A DNA stretch of 64,000 nt from Xanthocytophaga agilis (lineage in GTDB: Bacteria; Bacteroidota; Bacteroidia; Cytophagales; 172606-1): assembly GCF_030068605.1 (NCBI RefSeq), contig NZ_JASJOU010000023.1, positions 43,446 through 107,445 on the forward strand, given 5' to 3'. Below, in pieces: positions 36,201 to 44,008 of the stretch; within the stretch, counting starts at the first letter, position 1; every line of letters starts with the position of its first letter. The position numbers and the translations under genes were made by a program. A model generated the notes under the pieces. It did no database searches. It worked only from the letters and a program-made list of their open reading frames with translations, and was not told where the DNA came from.

Positions 36201-36607
36201 TTACCATGCGGGGAGCCTTCAAATACCAGATTCTGAACTTCCAACGCATGTATTATGAAAATACAGGTTTACAACAATACAATCGTCTGAAGTCAGCCTA
36301 CGACAAAGTGTATGGCAAGGCCGTTTTAAGTACGAGTATGCCGCTAGAGTTCAATAGTCATTATGTTGAAAACGGCGATTTCTGGAAGATAGACAACATC
36401 ATTCTGGGCTACAATATTCGTAACCTGAACAACAAATACATTCACTCTGCACGTGTGTATGTGTCTACATTAAACACATTCATCATTACAGGTTATAAGG
36501 GAATAGACCCTGAAGTAAACCGCCTCGGATTAAACCCTGGCAACGATGAACGGGATAAATATCCAACTACCCGCACATTTACCGTTGGGGTTAATCTAAA
36601 CTTCTAA
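33275..36607 (+). CDS. susC: SusC/RagA-type TonB-linked outer membrane protein with STN domain
   Basis: About 1110 residues from the ATG at 33275; an upstream ATG (33224) would add 17 residues in front of the signal anchor. After the signal region (LQISIVLLFGGIALANHS) comes an STN domain (VTLQFDNQQLHVVLSQIEK...DILQTILQPLNINYEVV), a carboxypeptidase-regulatory-like domain (GTVTDENGNGLPGVSVSLKG), a plug (QLLQGKVAGLSI, GTRGTNGVILVTTR) and a 22-strand barrel with the usual NPNPNLRWE motif. It imports oligosaccharides with SusD. The STN domain matches the ECF/FecR regulation. SusD begins 33 bp downstream. Confidence 0.95.
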   Translation: MQTKRQLPKIVWKIMKISALQISIVLLFGGIALANHSYSYAQADLSKKVTLQFDNQQLHVVLSQIEKMTNIKFSYIPQAILPERKVSVHADNKAVEDILQTILQPLNINYEVVGSQVVLSKRIADDSSNGKMDANTSTSVNAYAITITGTVTDENGNGLPGVSVSLKGTTTGTSTDKDGKYSLAIPSENGTLVFSFIGYTTEEIAINNRNVVDIKLVPDIKALSEVVVVGYGTQRRVEVTSAVQTVKAENFVKGPVLDAGQLLQGKVAGLSITAPSGDPTSGSQILLRGNTTLLGANSNPLVIIDGIPGDLKTVSPEDIESIDVLKDGSAAAIYGTRGTNGVILVTTRRAGANFTNSVEYSGYVSTQTIARKLNMLTAADYRSQITSGQRDASWDLGSSTDWLKESTQTPISHVHNITFRGGNNTTNYLANVNYRSLQGIFKKSNNETFTGRIDINHSMFNDKVKLNMGILNANNKYTTTGDGFSFSGYTYRQTLIQNPTAPVKDSTGHWFEQPSLFNYENPLGRIYESDGENSSQNTRLNASLTFNPIKDLKLSALVSYTKFNENRGYAETKNHISTLRDGKNGYASVGASSNVSKLMELTAQYSKEINNHKFTILGGYSYQDNMYTNFWMQNWDFPTDRFSYNNIGIGNALKTGLAPEFSTKTLTNLIGFFGRLTYNYNEKYLLMVSLRHEAASQLYGTKQPWGNFPAVSAGWRISSEPFMRNQNVIDELKLRAGYGVTGTQPSDLFLGVAILSYGNYVYSDGKWIQTLGPSQNPNPNLRWEEKHESNIGIDYSLLKGKISGSVDYYIRRINGLLYDFQVPSPPNLYPSTRANVGIMENKGLEVMLNITPVQTQDFQWTTSFNFSTNTNKLVSLSNDIYKTTNNYFTTGSTGEPIQTFTNIVTVGKNIGDFYGFKVVDISEDGKWIYEGRDGKPVAYDDFQHAFEDKKVLGNGLPKFYAGWNNNFRYKNFDLSVTMRGAFKYQILNFQRMYYENTGLQQYNRLKSAYDKVYGKAVLSTSMPLEFNSHYVENGDFWKIDNIILGYNIRNLNNKYIHSARVYVSTLNTFIITGYKGIDPEVNRLGLNPGNDERDKYPTTRTFTVGVNLNF

Positions 36608-36640
36608 GTCTATTTCTTTTATCTTTATTCTCTTACACAT

Positions 36641-38260
36641 ATGAAATTTTCGACTCTACATAAATATTTTATTGTTGGCATTCTGGGCATTTCTGCCTGT
36701 ACCAGATTGTATGATGTAAGTTACAATCAGATTATTGCTGGTCAGTTTAATCCTACCACCAGTGATATAGCGGCATTGGTAGGTGCGGCCTATACAAACT
36801 GGCGGGATGTACTACAGCAATGGAATGGTTTGTTTCGGATACAGGAAGTATCTGCCGATCAACTGGTGATCCCATCCCGTCCCAATGGATGGGTAGATGG
36901 AGGTATCTATCGCCGGATACATGAACACAAATGGACACCTGATGACGACATTACTATCCAGACCTGGGGGCGGTCTTTTGCGGGTATTACCAACTGTAAC
37001 CGTATCATTTACCAGATTGAATCAGGAGGTATACCTATCACAGATGCGAAAGAAGCTACACTAGCAGAATTGAAGGTACTTCGGGCTTCCTATTATTATG
37101 TGCTTTGTGACCTATATGGCAATGTACCTATCATTACGAAATTTGATCTTCCTGAAGGACAGCTACCAGAACAAAATACCCGCAAAGAGGTCTATGAATT
37201 TATTGTAAAGGAAATTACAGACAACCTGCCTCTGCTAAGTGAAGACAATAATCAATCTACGTATGGACGGTTTAATAAATGGGCAGCCCATGCCCTGCTG
37301 GCAAAGGTATACCTGAATGCAGAAGTATATAGTGGCACAGCAGCCTGGGATAAATGCATTGAGCAGTGTGACGCTGTCATCAATTCTGGTGCAGGCTTTG
37401 CCTTAGAGGCCAACCAGAAAGATGTCTTCCAAACAGAAAATGAAACCTCTAAAGAGATCATTTTCGCTCTCCCATTTGATGAAAAATATGTAACTGCCTG
37501 GAATTCTTTTTCCATACACATGGAAACGTTACAACCTTCTAATCAGGCTACTTATAATCTTCAATTTACACCCTGGGGAGGTATCTGTGCTATCCCTCAA
37601 TTTATCGACACCTTCGATCCAGACGATAGTCGCCTGAAAAACAACTGGATTCAGGGACAACAATACTCGTCCAGTGGAGTAGCCCTAAAGTCTACACTGG
37701 GAGCCTATGCAGGCCAACCTCTGAGTTTCATTAATGAACTTCCGGGAGTAGACCAATCGGAAGAAGTGCATGGATTTCGCTTAGGTAAATTTGAGATTGC
37801 CGATAACTCTACTGTTAATCTTAGTAACGATTGGCCATTGCTACGTTATGCCGATGTGTTGATGATGAAAGCAGAATCTTTATTACGCACTGGAAAAGCG
37901 GATGATGCAGCGACACTGGTTACTCAGGTAAGAGCACGTAATTTTACTTCTAATCCTGCGAAAGCCACTGTAACAGGTGCAGATCTGATGAAAGGCAGTA
38001 GCTATGACTATGGCTTACGCAATCACCTGACCAGCACTGATGAAGGCGGTGCAGATATTCAATATGGTCGATTCTTGGATGAGCTGGGCTGGGAATTTGC
38101 ACAGGAAGGCCGTCGTCGTCAGGACCTGATCCGTTTTGGAGTGTTTACGAATAAATCCTGGTTGTCACATAGTCCCAATGGCGATTACAGGACACTACTA
38201 CCTATACCACGGCCCGAAATAGCTAAAAATGGAAATTTAAGTCAGAATTCTGGCTATTAA
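36641..38260 (+). CDS. susD: SusD/RagB-type surface glycan-binding lipoprotein
   Basis: 539 residues. The N-terminus MKFSTLHKYFIVGILGISAC ends in a lipobox Cys, fitting a surface lipoprotein. The SusD fold is supported by the helical TPR-like regions, including AELKVLRASYYYVLCDLYGNVPIIT, RFNKWAAHALLAKVYLNAEVY and the C-terminal LGWEFAQEGRRRQDLIRFG. It caps the SusC barrel and binds the glycan. It starts 33 bp after susC, so the two are translated from one mRNA. Confidence 0.95.
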   Translation: MKFSTLHKYFIVGILGISACTRLYDVSYNQIIAGQFNPTTSDIAALVGAAYTNWRDVLQQWNGLFRIQEVSADQLVIPSRPNGWVDGGIYRRIHEHKWTPDDDITIQTWGRSFAGITNCNRIIYQIESGGIPITDAKEATLAELKVLRASYYYVLCDLYGNVPIITKFDLPEGQLPEQNTRKEVYEFIVKEITDNLPLLSEDNNQSTYGRFNKWAAHALLAKVYLNAEVYSGTAAWDKCIEQCDAVINSGAGFALEANQKDVFQTENETSKEIIFALPFDEKYVTAWNSFSIHMETLQPSNQATYNLQFTPWGGICAIPQFIDTFDPDDSRLKNNWIQGQQYSSSGVALKSTLGAYAGQPLSFINELPGVDQSEEVHGFRLGKFEIADNSTVNLSNDWPLLRYADVLMMKAESLLRTGKADDAATLVTQVRARNFTSNPAKATVTGADLMKGSSYDYGLRNHLTSTDEGGADIQYGRFLDELGWEFAQEGRRRQDLIRFGVFTNKSWLSHSPNGDYRTLLPIPRPEIAKNGNLSQNSGY

Positions 38261-38265
38261 ATAGT

Positions 38266-38297
38266 AAACCCTTTCTGGTAAAATAGGAAGGGTTTTT
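38266..38297 (+). terminator. Hairpin with T-run between susD and the GH127 gene
   Basis: AAACCCTT(T)C / GAAGGGTTT stem with one bulged base followed by TTTTT. It has the form of an intrinsic terminator 6 bp past the susD stop, which could lower expression of the downstream glycosidase relative to susCD. Confidence 0.6.
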
Positions 38298-38326
38298 GCT
38301 TTTCTTTATAAAATCACATTAGTCAC

Positions 38327-40711
38327 ATGAAAAAAATCATTTTCTCATCTGCCTGCTTTCTGATTTCACTAGGATCTGCTCTATCTCAGATCAAACCGGT
38401 TGAGCCCAGTAAAGCTGCCCGGTTTCCATTACAGGATGTAAAATTGCTTGATAGCCCCTTCCTTAATGCAGAACAGACCGACCTAAACTATATACTATCT
38501 CTTGATCCGGACAGACTACTTGCTCCATTCTTACGGGAAGCTGGATTTACACCCAAAGCAAGCAGTTATACCAACTGGGAAAATACAGGTCTGGATGGTC
38601 ATGTAGGAGGGCATTATCTTACGGCTCTGGCACTGATGTATGCTTCTACAGGCAATACGAAAGTACAGGAACGCCTGAATTATATGATCAGCGAACTAAA
38701 ACGTTGTCAGGATAAAAATGGCAATGGGTACATAGGTGGCACTCCTGGTGGACTGGAAATGTGGAAGCAGGTAGCACAGGGCAAAATAGAGGTAAGTAAT
38801 TTCTCCTTGAATAATAAATGGGTACCGTGGTATAATATTCATAAGCTGTATGCTGGTTTACGGGATGCATACTGGTATGCGAACAATCAGGATGCAAAGG
38901 AAATGCTGATTAAGTTATCAGACTGGGCAGTGAAGCTGGTAGCCAATCTGGATGAAGCACAGATTCAGAAAATGCTTACAGCTGAACATGGAGGAATGAA
39001 TGAGATCTTTGCCGATGTAGCATCCATTACTGGTGATAAAAAATACCTGGAACTAGCCCGGAAGTTTTCACACCAGATCATTCTGACACCTTTAACTACA
39101 GATCAGGATAAACTCAATGGACTACATGCCAATACACAGATTCCCAAAGTAATTGGATTTAAACGTATCGCTGAACTGGATGGAGATAAGAGCTATGAAG
39201 AAGCTGCTCGTTTCTTCTGGGAAACGGTTGTCAATCACCGATCAGTAGCGATTGGAGGCAATAGTGTACGGGAGCATTTTCATCCCGCCTCTGACTTTAC
39301 GTCGATGATCACAGATGTAGAAGGGCCGGAAACCTGTAATACGTATAATATGCTGAAACTTACAGAAAGTCTATACCAGACTTCTGCAGAGGTGAAGTAT
39401 ATAGATTATTATGAGAAGGGATTGTATAACCATATCTTATCTTCCCAACATCCGGATCGGGGTGGCTTTGTGTATTTTACCCCAATGCGTCCCAGACATT
39501 ATCGAGTATACTCTCAGCCACAATCCAGCTTCTGGTGCTGTGTAGGATCAGGTCTGGAAAACCATGCCAAGTATGGGGAGATGATTTATGCCCATTCTGC
39601 CAATGAACTATTTGTCAATTTGTTTATACCTTCGTCGGTATCCTGGAAAGAAAAAAATCTCACCCTCACTCAACAAACCCGCTTTCCAGATAATGAAGAT
39701 GTTACTCTTCTGATTGAGGCAAAGAAACCAACTACATTCGAATTAAAAGTACGCTATCCATCCTGGGTATCAGCAGGAACCTTAACAGTCAGCATTAATG
39801 GCAAAGCAGAAAAGATAACAACTACTCCTGGAACATATATCTCTCTAAACCGAAAATGGAAAACAGGAGATAAAATAGAACTGCATATCCCCATGGCAAA
39901 CCGTCTGGAACAGATTGCCGACCATACGAATTATTACGCCGTGTTTCATGGTCCGATTCTGCTGGCAGCTAAAACAGATACAACTGACCTGACAGGATTA
40001 TTTGCTGATGACAGCCGGATGGGCCATGTCGCCAAAGGTAAACTATATCCACTATCAGAATCACCCTTATTGGTTGGAGAGGAAAAGAATTTACTTGCCA
40101 GCCTCACACCTGTAACAGGCAAATCACTGACATTTACAGCTTCAGATGTGATCTATCCCAAAAAGTACCAACAGGTAGAGCTTATCCCATTCTTCCGTTT
40201 ACATGATGCCCGTTATGTTGTTTACTGGCCTCAGACTACCCAGGCGCAAATTGCTCAAACACAGGAAATGCTGGCGAAAAAAGAATACATCAACCTAAAA
40301 GACGAAAAACGCACAATAGACAAAGTTTTCCCAGGAGAACAGCAACCCGAATCAGATCATTTCTTTATCGGAGAAAATACCCAGACAGGCATACATAAAA
40401 ATCGTCACTGGCGCGATGCCCGTGGCTGGTTTAGTTATGTACTAAACAACAAAGAGAAGAAGGCTACCCTTCTACAGGTTACATACTATGGCCTGGATAA
40501 AGATCGCACGTTTGATATATTTCTGAATGATGTGAAAGTTACCAGCGTCACATTGGATGGCAGCCGTGGAGATCAGTTTTTTACAACTGAATATCCTATT
40601 CCTGCTCAGGTTATACAAAAAAGCAAAGACGATAAGATTGTCGTAAAGTTTGTCGCTGCGATTGGTTCTGTAGCAGGTGGAGTGTATGATGTACGCCTGC
40701 TGAAAAACTAA
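38327..40711 (+). CDS. Glycoside hydrolase family 127-like (beta-L-arabinofuranosidase)
   Basis: 794 residues with a signal peptide (about 1-21). The GH127 catalytic module has an (alpha/alpha)6 barrel beginning FPLQDVKLLDSPFLNAEQTD. The residues that bind zinc and act as nucleophile in characterised GH127 enzymes have counterparts: Glu335 and Cys337 (EGPETCNTYN) and the CC pair Cys404-Cys405 (SSFWCCVGSGLENHAKYG). C-terminal beta-sandwich domains (DUF4986/DUF6805-like) follow. The likely reaction is release of L-arabinofuranose from arabinan- or extensin-type glycans in the periplasm, which would make the neighbouring SusCD a transporter of L-arabinose-containing glycans. The GH family is firm; the sugar is inferred. 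Confidence 0.88.
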   Translation: MKKIIFSSACFLISLGSALSQIKPVEPSKAARFPLQDVKLLDSPFLNAEQTDLNYILSLDPDRLLAPFLREAGFTPKASSYTNWENTGLDGHVGGHYLTALALMYASTGNTKVQERLNYMISELKRCQDKNGNGYIGGTPGGLEMWKQVAQGKIEVSNFSLNNKWVPWYNIHKLYAGLRDAYWYANNQDAKEMLIKLSDWAVKLVANLDEAQIQKMLTAEHGGMNEIFADVASITGDKKYLELARKFSHQIILTPLTTDQDKLNGLHANTQIPKVIGFKRIAELDGDKSYEEAARFFWETVVNHRSVAIGGNSVREHFHPASDFTSMITDVEGPETCNTYNMLKLTESLYQTSAEVKYIDYYEKGLYNHILSSQHPDRGGFVYFTPMRPRHYRVYSQPQSSFWCCVGSGLENHAKYGEMIYAHSANELFVNLFIPSSVSWKEKNLTLTQQTRFPDNEDVTLLIEAKKPTTFELKVRYPSWVSAGTLTVSINGKAEKITTTPGTYISLNRKWKTGDKIELHIPMANRLEQIADHTNYYAVFHGPILLAAKTDTTDLTGLFADDSRMGHVAKGKLYPLSESPLLVGEEKNLLASLTPVTGKSLTFTASDVIYPKKYQQVELIPFFRLHDARYVVYWPQTTQAQIAQTQEMLAKKEYINLKDEKRTIDKVFPGEQQPESDHFFIGENTQTGIHKNRHWRDARGWFSYVLNNKEKKATLLQVTYYGLDKDRTFDIFLNDVKVTSVTLDGSRGDQFFTTEYPIPAQVIQKSKDDKIVVKFVAAIGSVAGGVYDVRLLKN

Positions 40712-40724
40712 TAATAAGTCAAAA

Positions 40725-40767
40725 ACAAAAAGGCTTGGGGAAACTGACATTCCATAAGCCTTTTTGT
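40725..40767. terminator. Rho-independent terminator, bidirectional
   Basis: CAAAAAGGCTTGGGG / TCC-ATAAGCCTTTTTG: long stem with A- and T-tracts, between the convergent GH127 gene and the small membrane protein gene. Confidence 0.8.
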
Positions 40768-40785
40768 TTCGTAACATAGTATGGA

Positions 40786-41211
40786 TTAGTCTTTAGCAGC
40801 CTCCTGAAAATTTTCATTCAGGTATTCTGAAAGCTTTTCAAATTCAGCCTGGTTGTATCTATCTATCAAATCAATACGTTTCCCATCCTGTAGTTTTATA
40901 TCTATTGCTCTTCCATCTTTATCCAATCCAAATGAAGTGTAATTACTCTCTTCCCAGCTTTGTATATTCTGCAATAAGTATCTTCTTTCCTTCTGAAATA
41001 ACAATTTAACTACCAGGATATTTTCTTCCAGAAAAAATTGTTTGAGATGACGTATATAACTACGGGTATTAAGAAAGGCAGTTATAAAATTCAGAAAAAC
41101 TAACAACCATTTTTCCTGGACAGACAATCTATTGGAGCTAAATAATGAAAAAGATATGAACCCAATAGCAAAAGCCCAACCTCCTATATGAAGTAATACT
41201 TTCTTTTTCAT
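40786..41211 (-). CDS. Small membrane protein of unknown function
   Basis: 141 residues. Two hydrophobic segments lie close to the N-terminus (LLHIGGWAFAIGFISFSLF and KWLLVFLNFITAFLNT). The C-terminal half is a soluble, PH-like segment (RRYLLQNIQSWEESNYTSFGL...IDIKLQDGKRIDLIDRY). This two-helix plus PH-like design occurs in many uncharacterised Bacteroidota proteins. No operon partner. Upstream lies the 41.3-41.6 kb repeat array. Confidence 0.6.
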   Translation of the reverse strand: MKKKVLLHIGGWAFAIGFISFSLFSSNRLSVQEKWLLVFLNFITAFLNTRSYIRHLKQFFLEENILVVKLLFQKERRYLLQNIQSWEESNYTSFGLDKDGRAIDIKLQDGKRIDLIDRYNQAEFEKLSEYLNENFQEAAKD

Positions 41212-41290
41212 AATGTAATTCTGGAAAGGGACATATGTAAAATCAAAAAATATTCGGAAAGGTATAAAGTGTTAACACGAAAAGAATTGT

Positions 41291-41612
41291 GATCGGAATT
41301 CCGATCTGTTTTCAATAAAGATTGATTCTCTTTAAATAGTATTCGAAAATGTTTTTGACTTGTATTCCGATCATTTTTGCGTTTGACCAGAATACCGATC
41401 ATATCTAAAAAATATTCGAATAATGGTCAGATTGACGTTTGACCTAAACTCCGGTCAAACTCACCAATGACTGGAACTCCGGTCATTTTCTCAAAATATC
41501 GGAATACCGATCATATTGCAGAATTATCCGTATTCTGATCACTTCTCAAAACTATCGAAATTCTGATAATTGCTGATCCTAAACAGAATAGTGATAATTG
41601 TAAAACGGGATC
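41291..41612 (+). repeat. 28-bp-periodic motif array with palindromic core
   Basis: Units at 41361, 41389, 41417, 41445, 41473, 41501, 41529, 41557 and 41585 are each exactly 28 bp apart. Each begins with (G)(A)A(T/C)(T/A)CCG(A/G)TCA or a decayed form. The intervening 16 bp vary. A perfect palindrome GATCGGAATTCCGATC (41291-41306) stands in front, 66 bp before the second core. One unit shows long arms GTTTGACC (41437-41444) and GGTCAAAC (41453-41460). Later units lose the core gradually. No gene or IS is attached. Confidence 0.7.
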
Positions 41613-41687
41613 AATATTTTAATCACACACCAACACAATCATCTGAGGCCATCCACTCTTCCCCTCTATTTCTACTCAGAATTTTTG

Positions 41688-41695
41688 TACCTTTG
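41688..41695 (+). promoter_or_regulatory. Putative -7 element of the FAD oxidoreductase gene
   Basis: TACCTTTG matches TAnnTTTG, 45 bp upstream of the ATG at 41741. No clear -33 element; it lies 75 bp past the repeat array. Confidence 0.5.
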
Positions 41696-41740
41696 CAAAA
41701 ATTCACCTACTCATTCAAGGTTAACTCCCTTGCTCTATCT

Positions 41741-43318
41741 ATGAAAAAGACACTGGAATGGGTACTTCCTCCGGAAGTAGCCTATGATGACATTCGTTTT
41801 GAACAGGAGGTTCGCAACCAATTACGCCTCACACCTGATACACCTGCCTTTATTCGTAAAATACGTCGTTCTATAGATGCCCGCAGCCGACAGATTAAAG
41901 TAAATCTGGCAGCAGATGTCTATATCAATGAACCAGTCCCTCCGCTTTTGTCTTTTGAAAAATCCTATACAGATGTCAGCAAAAAAGATCAGGCAGTTAT
42001 CGTTGGGTTTGGTCCGGCAGGCATGTTTGCGGCATTGCGTCTGATTGAAATGGGGATCAAACCGATTGTGCTGGAACGGGGTAAAGACGCTCGTAATCGT
42101 CGTCGGGATCTGGCAGCTATCACCAAAGATCATGTTGTAAATCCAGATTCCAACTATTGTTTTGGTGAAGGAGGTGCAGGAACCTATTCAGACGGAAAGT
42201 TATATACCCGTTCTAAAAAACGGGGTGATGTGCGTCGTATTCTGGAAATACTGGTAGCCCATGGAGCCACCTCTGAAATTCTGGTAGATGCTCATCCTCA
42301 CATCGGGACCAATAAACTACCTCAGGTCGTAACAGCAATTCGCGAAAGTATTCTGGAAGCAGGTGGCGAAATCCGATTTGATACTAAAGTCACAGACTTT
42401 ATTTTAAAAGATGGTGAGATGCGCGGTGTTATCACACACCAGGGAGAGAAAATAGAAGGACTTGGTGTTATTCTGGCGACAGGCCATTCCGCAAGAGATA
42501 TCTTTGAATTACTACATACCCGCAATATACTCATCGAAGCCAAACCATTTGCCATGGGGGTGCGGGTAGAACACCAGCAACAATTTATTGACAGTGTTCA
42601 ATACCACTGCGCCGTTCGTGGCAACTATCTGCCTGCTGCTTCCTATTCACTGGTAGCACAAGCCCGATACAAGGGAGTTGAGAAAGGTGTTTTTTCGTTT
42701 TGTATGTGTCCGGGGGGGTATATTGTGCCTGCAGCCACAGCACCTGGTGAGATTGTAGTCAATGGAATGTCTCCATCCCGACGCGACGGCCAATTTGCTA
42801 ACTCAGGGATGGTGGTATCTGTAGATGAAGCAGACTGGAAACCATATGAAAAGCTAGGTCCACTGGCAGGGCTACAAATACAAAAAGTATTGGAACAAAC
42901 TGCATTTCAACTAGCAGGACAAACACAAACTGCACCAGCACAGCGTCTGCAGGATTACGTAAACGGTAAAATATCCTCTTCCTTACTACCTACCTCCTAT
43001 CAGCCTGGACTTGTCTCTGTAGATATGACTACTATTCTTCCACCTTCTATTGCTGTTCGTTTGCGGGAAGGTTTAAAGGTATTTGGCAAACAGATGAAAG
43101 GCTATCTCACCAATGAGGCTCAGATGGTAGGTGTAGAGAGCCGGACGTCTTCGCCTGTGCGTATTCCAAGAGACAAAGAGACCTTGGAACATCCACAAAT
43201 CAAGCGGTTATTTCCATGTGGTGAAGGAGCCGGCTATGCAGGTGGTATTGTTTCAGCAGCTATGGATGGCGAACGCTGTGCTGAACAACTGGTGGCACAC
43301 TATCAAAACAAAAAATGA
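41741..43318 (+). CDS. FAD-dependent dehydrogenase (COG2509-type)
   Basis: About 525 residues from the ATG at 41741, which gives MKKTLEWVLPPEVAYDD. An N-terminal segment of about 80 residues precedes the dinucleotide-binding fold AVIVGFGPAGMFAALRLIEMG...VLERG. Other blocks include CFGEGGAGTYSDGKLYTRSKKRG, VILATGHSARDIFELL, FSFCMCPGGYIVPAAT and the closing PCGEGAGYAGGIVSAAMDGERCAE. This family binds FAD; its substrate is not known. No neighbour points to a pathway. I reject the longer start at 41570 because it runs through the repeat array. Confidence 0.85.
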   Translation: MKKTLEWVLPPEVAYDDIRFEQEVRNQLRLTPDTPAFIRKIRRSIDARSRQIKVNLAADVYINEPVPPLLSFEKSYTDVSKKDQAVIVGFGPAGMFAALRLIEMGIKPIVLERGKDARNRRRDLAAITKDHVVNPDSNYCFGEGGAGTYSDGKLYTRSKKRGDVRRILEILVAHGATSEILVDAHPHIGTNKLPQVVTAIRESILEAGGEIRFDTKVTDFILKDGEMRGVITHQGEKIEGLGVILATGHSARDIFELLHTRNILIEAKPFAMGVRVEHQQQFIDSVQYHCAVRGNYLPAASYSLVAQARYKGVEKGVFSFCMCPGGYIVPAATAPGEIVVNGMSPSRRDGQFANSGMVVSVDEADWKPYEKLGPLAGLQIQKVLEQTAFQLAGQTQTAPAQRLQDYVNGKISSSLLPTSYQPGLVSVDMTTILPPSIAVRLREGLKVFGKQMKGYLTNEAQMVGVESRTSSPVRIPRDKETLEHPQIKRLFPCGEGAGYAGGIVSAAMDGERCAEQLVAHYQNKK

Positions 43319-43400
43319 GTAGTCAATCTTAACGCACTCAGGAACCTCCCTGAAAAATAAAGAGTTATATCTACAAGGATGCACTTTTACCTATAGAAAA

Positions 43401-43874
43401 TTGACTCCCTGCTCAAGAAATGGTAACTTGCTTAAAAAATCAGAAACTGCTGTGAATTCTTCTGTCAAACTACTAAAAGATCATAAACTGCGGAATACTT
43501 CCTGTCGGGAAGAGGTGTTGGATTTCTTTTTGGAAAAAGATGCAGCCCTTTCACATTCCGATCTGGAATCTCAGTTAAGTGATTCCTTTGATCGTGTAAC
43601 GTTGTATCGTACATTAAAGACGTTTCTGGATGCAGGCCTAATTCACAAAGTGCTTGACGATGAAGGAGGAGCTAAATATGCATTGTGTAAAAGCCATTGT
43701 ACCGATCATCACCATCTGGATAATCATGTGCACTTTAAATGTATGAACTGTGGCAAAACCAGTTGCTTGGATAGTATAACCATTCCTTCTGTTAGCCTAC
43801 CCAAAGGGTATGAAGGAACAGATGTTTATTTGCTAGTACAGGGAGTTTGCCGGATTTGTGGCGAAAAAAATTAA
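43401..43874 (+). CDS. Fur family transcriptional regulator
   Basis: 157 residues if read from TTG 43401. The winged helix is in KLRNTSCREEVLDFFLEKDAALSHSDLESQ...FDRVTLYRTLKTFLDAGLIH, and metal-binding residues in HCTDHHHLDNHVHFKCMNCGKTSCLD and CRICG (two CxxC pairs). The family represses genes in response to Fe, Zn, Mn or peroxide; which metal is not clear. The start is uncertain: no in-frame ATG precedes the winged helix, so TTG (43401), TTG (43428) or GTG (43452) must serve. The ATG at 43420 is in another frame. The terminator at 43907 closes the gene. Confidence 0.8.
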   Translation: MTPCSRNGNLLKKSETAVNSSVKLLKDHKLRNTSCREEVLDFFLEKDAALSHSDLESQLSDSFDRVTLYRTLKTFLDAGLIHKVLDDEGGAKYALCKSHCTDHHHLDNHVHFKCMNCGKTSCLDSITIPSVSLPKGYEGTDVYLLVQGVCRICGEKN

Positions 43875-43906
43875 TAAGGCATCACATTCATTATTTATAT
43901 ACTTGC

Positions 43907-43943
43907 AAAAACCTCGTAGGCGTTAGAAACCTGTGAGGTTTTT
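43907..43943 (+). terminator. Rho-independent terminator after the Fur-family gene
   Basis: AAAAACCTC / GAGGTTTTT stem with an inner AGG/CCT pair and a loop of about ten bases, followed by TTTGTGTTTT. Confidence 0.75.
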
Positions 43944-44008
43944 GTGTTTTGGTAGTTACTATTTTTTACTTTGCAGGGATTGTTTGTTTTAACACCACAT
44001 TTACACCG

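Larger units (their letters stand above)
41212..41740. other. Non-coding region with a repeat array and a promoter
   Basis: 529 bp. 41291-41612 is filled by a 28-bp-periodic array; 41688-41695 holds a TACCTTTG box for the FAD oxidoreductase. The ORF extension from 41570 into this region is not a coding sequence: it overlaps the array and has no family similarity. Confidence 0.55.

Noticed and set aside
41291..41612. CRISPR array
   Set aside because: The units have a constant period, but only about 11 bp are conserved and these decay along the array. There are no near-identical 25-40 bp repeats, and no cas genes are near.
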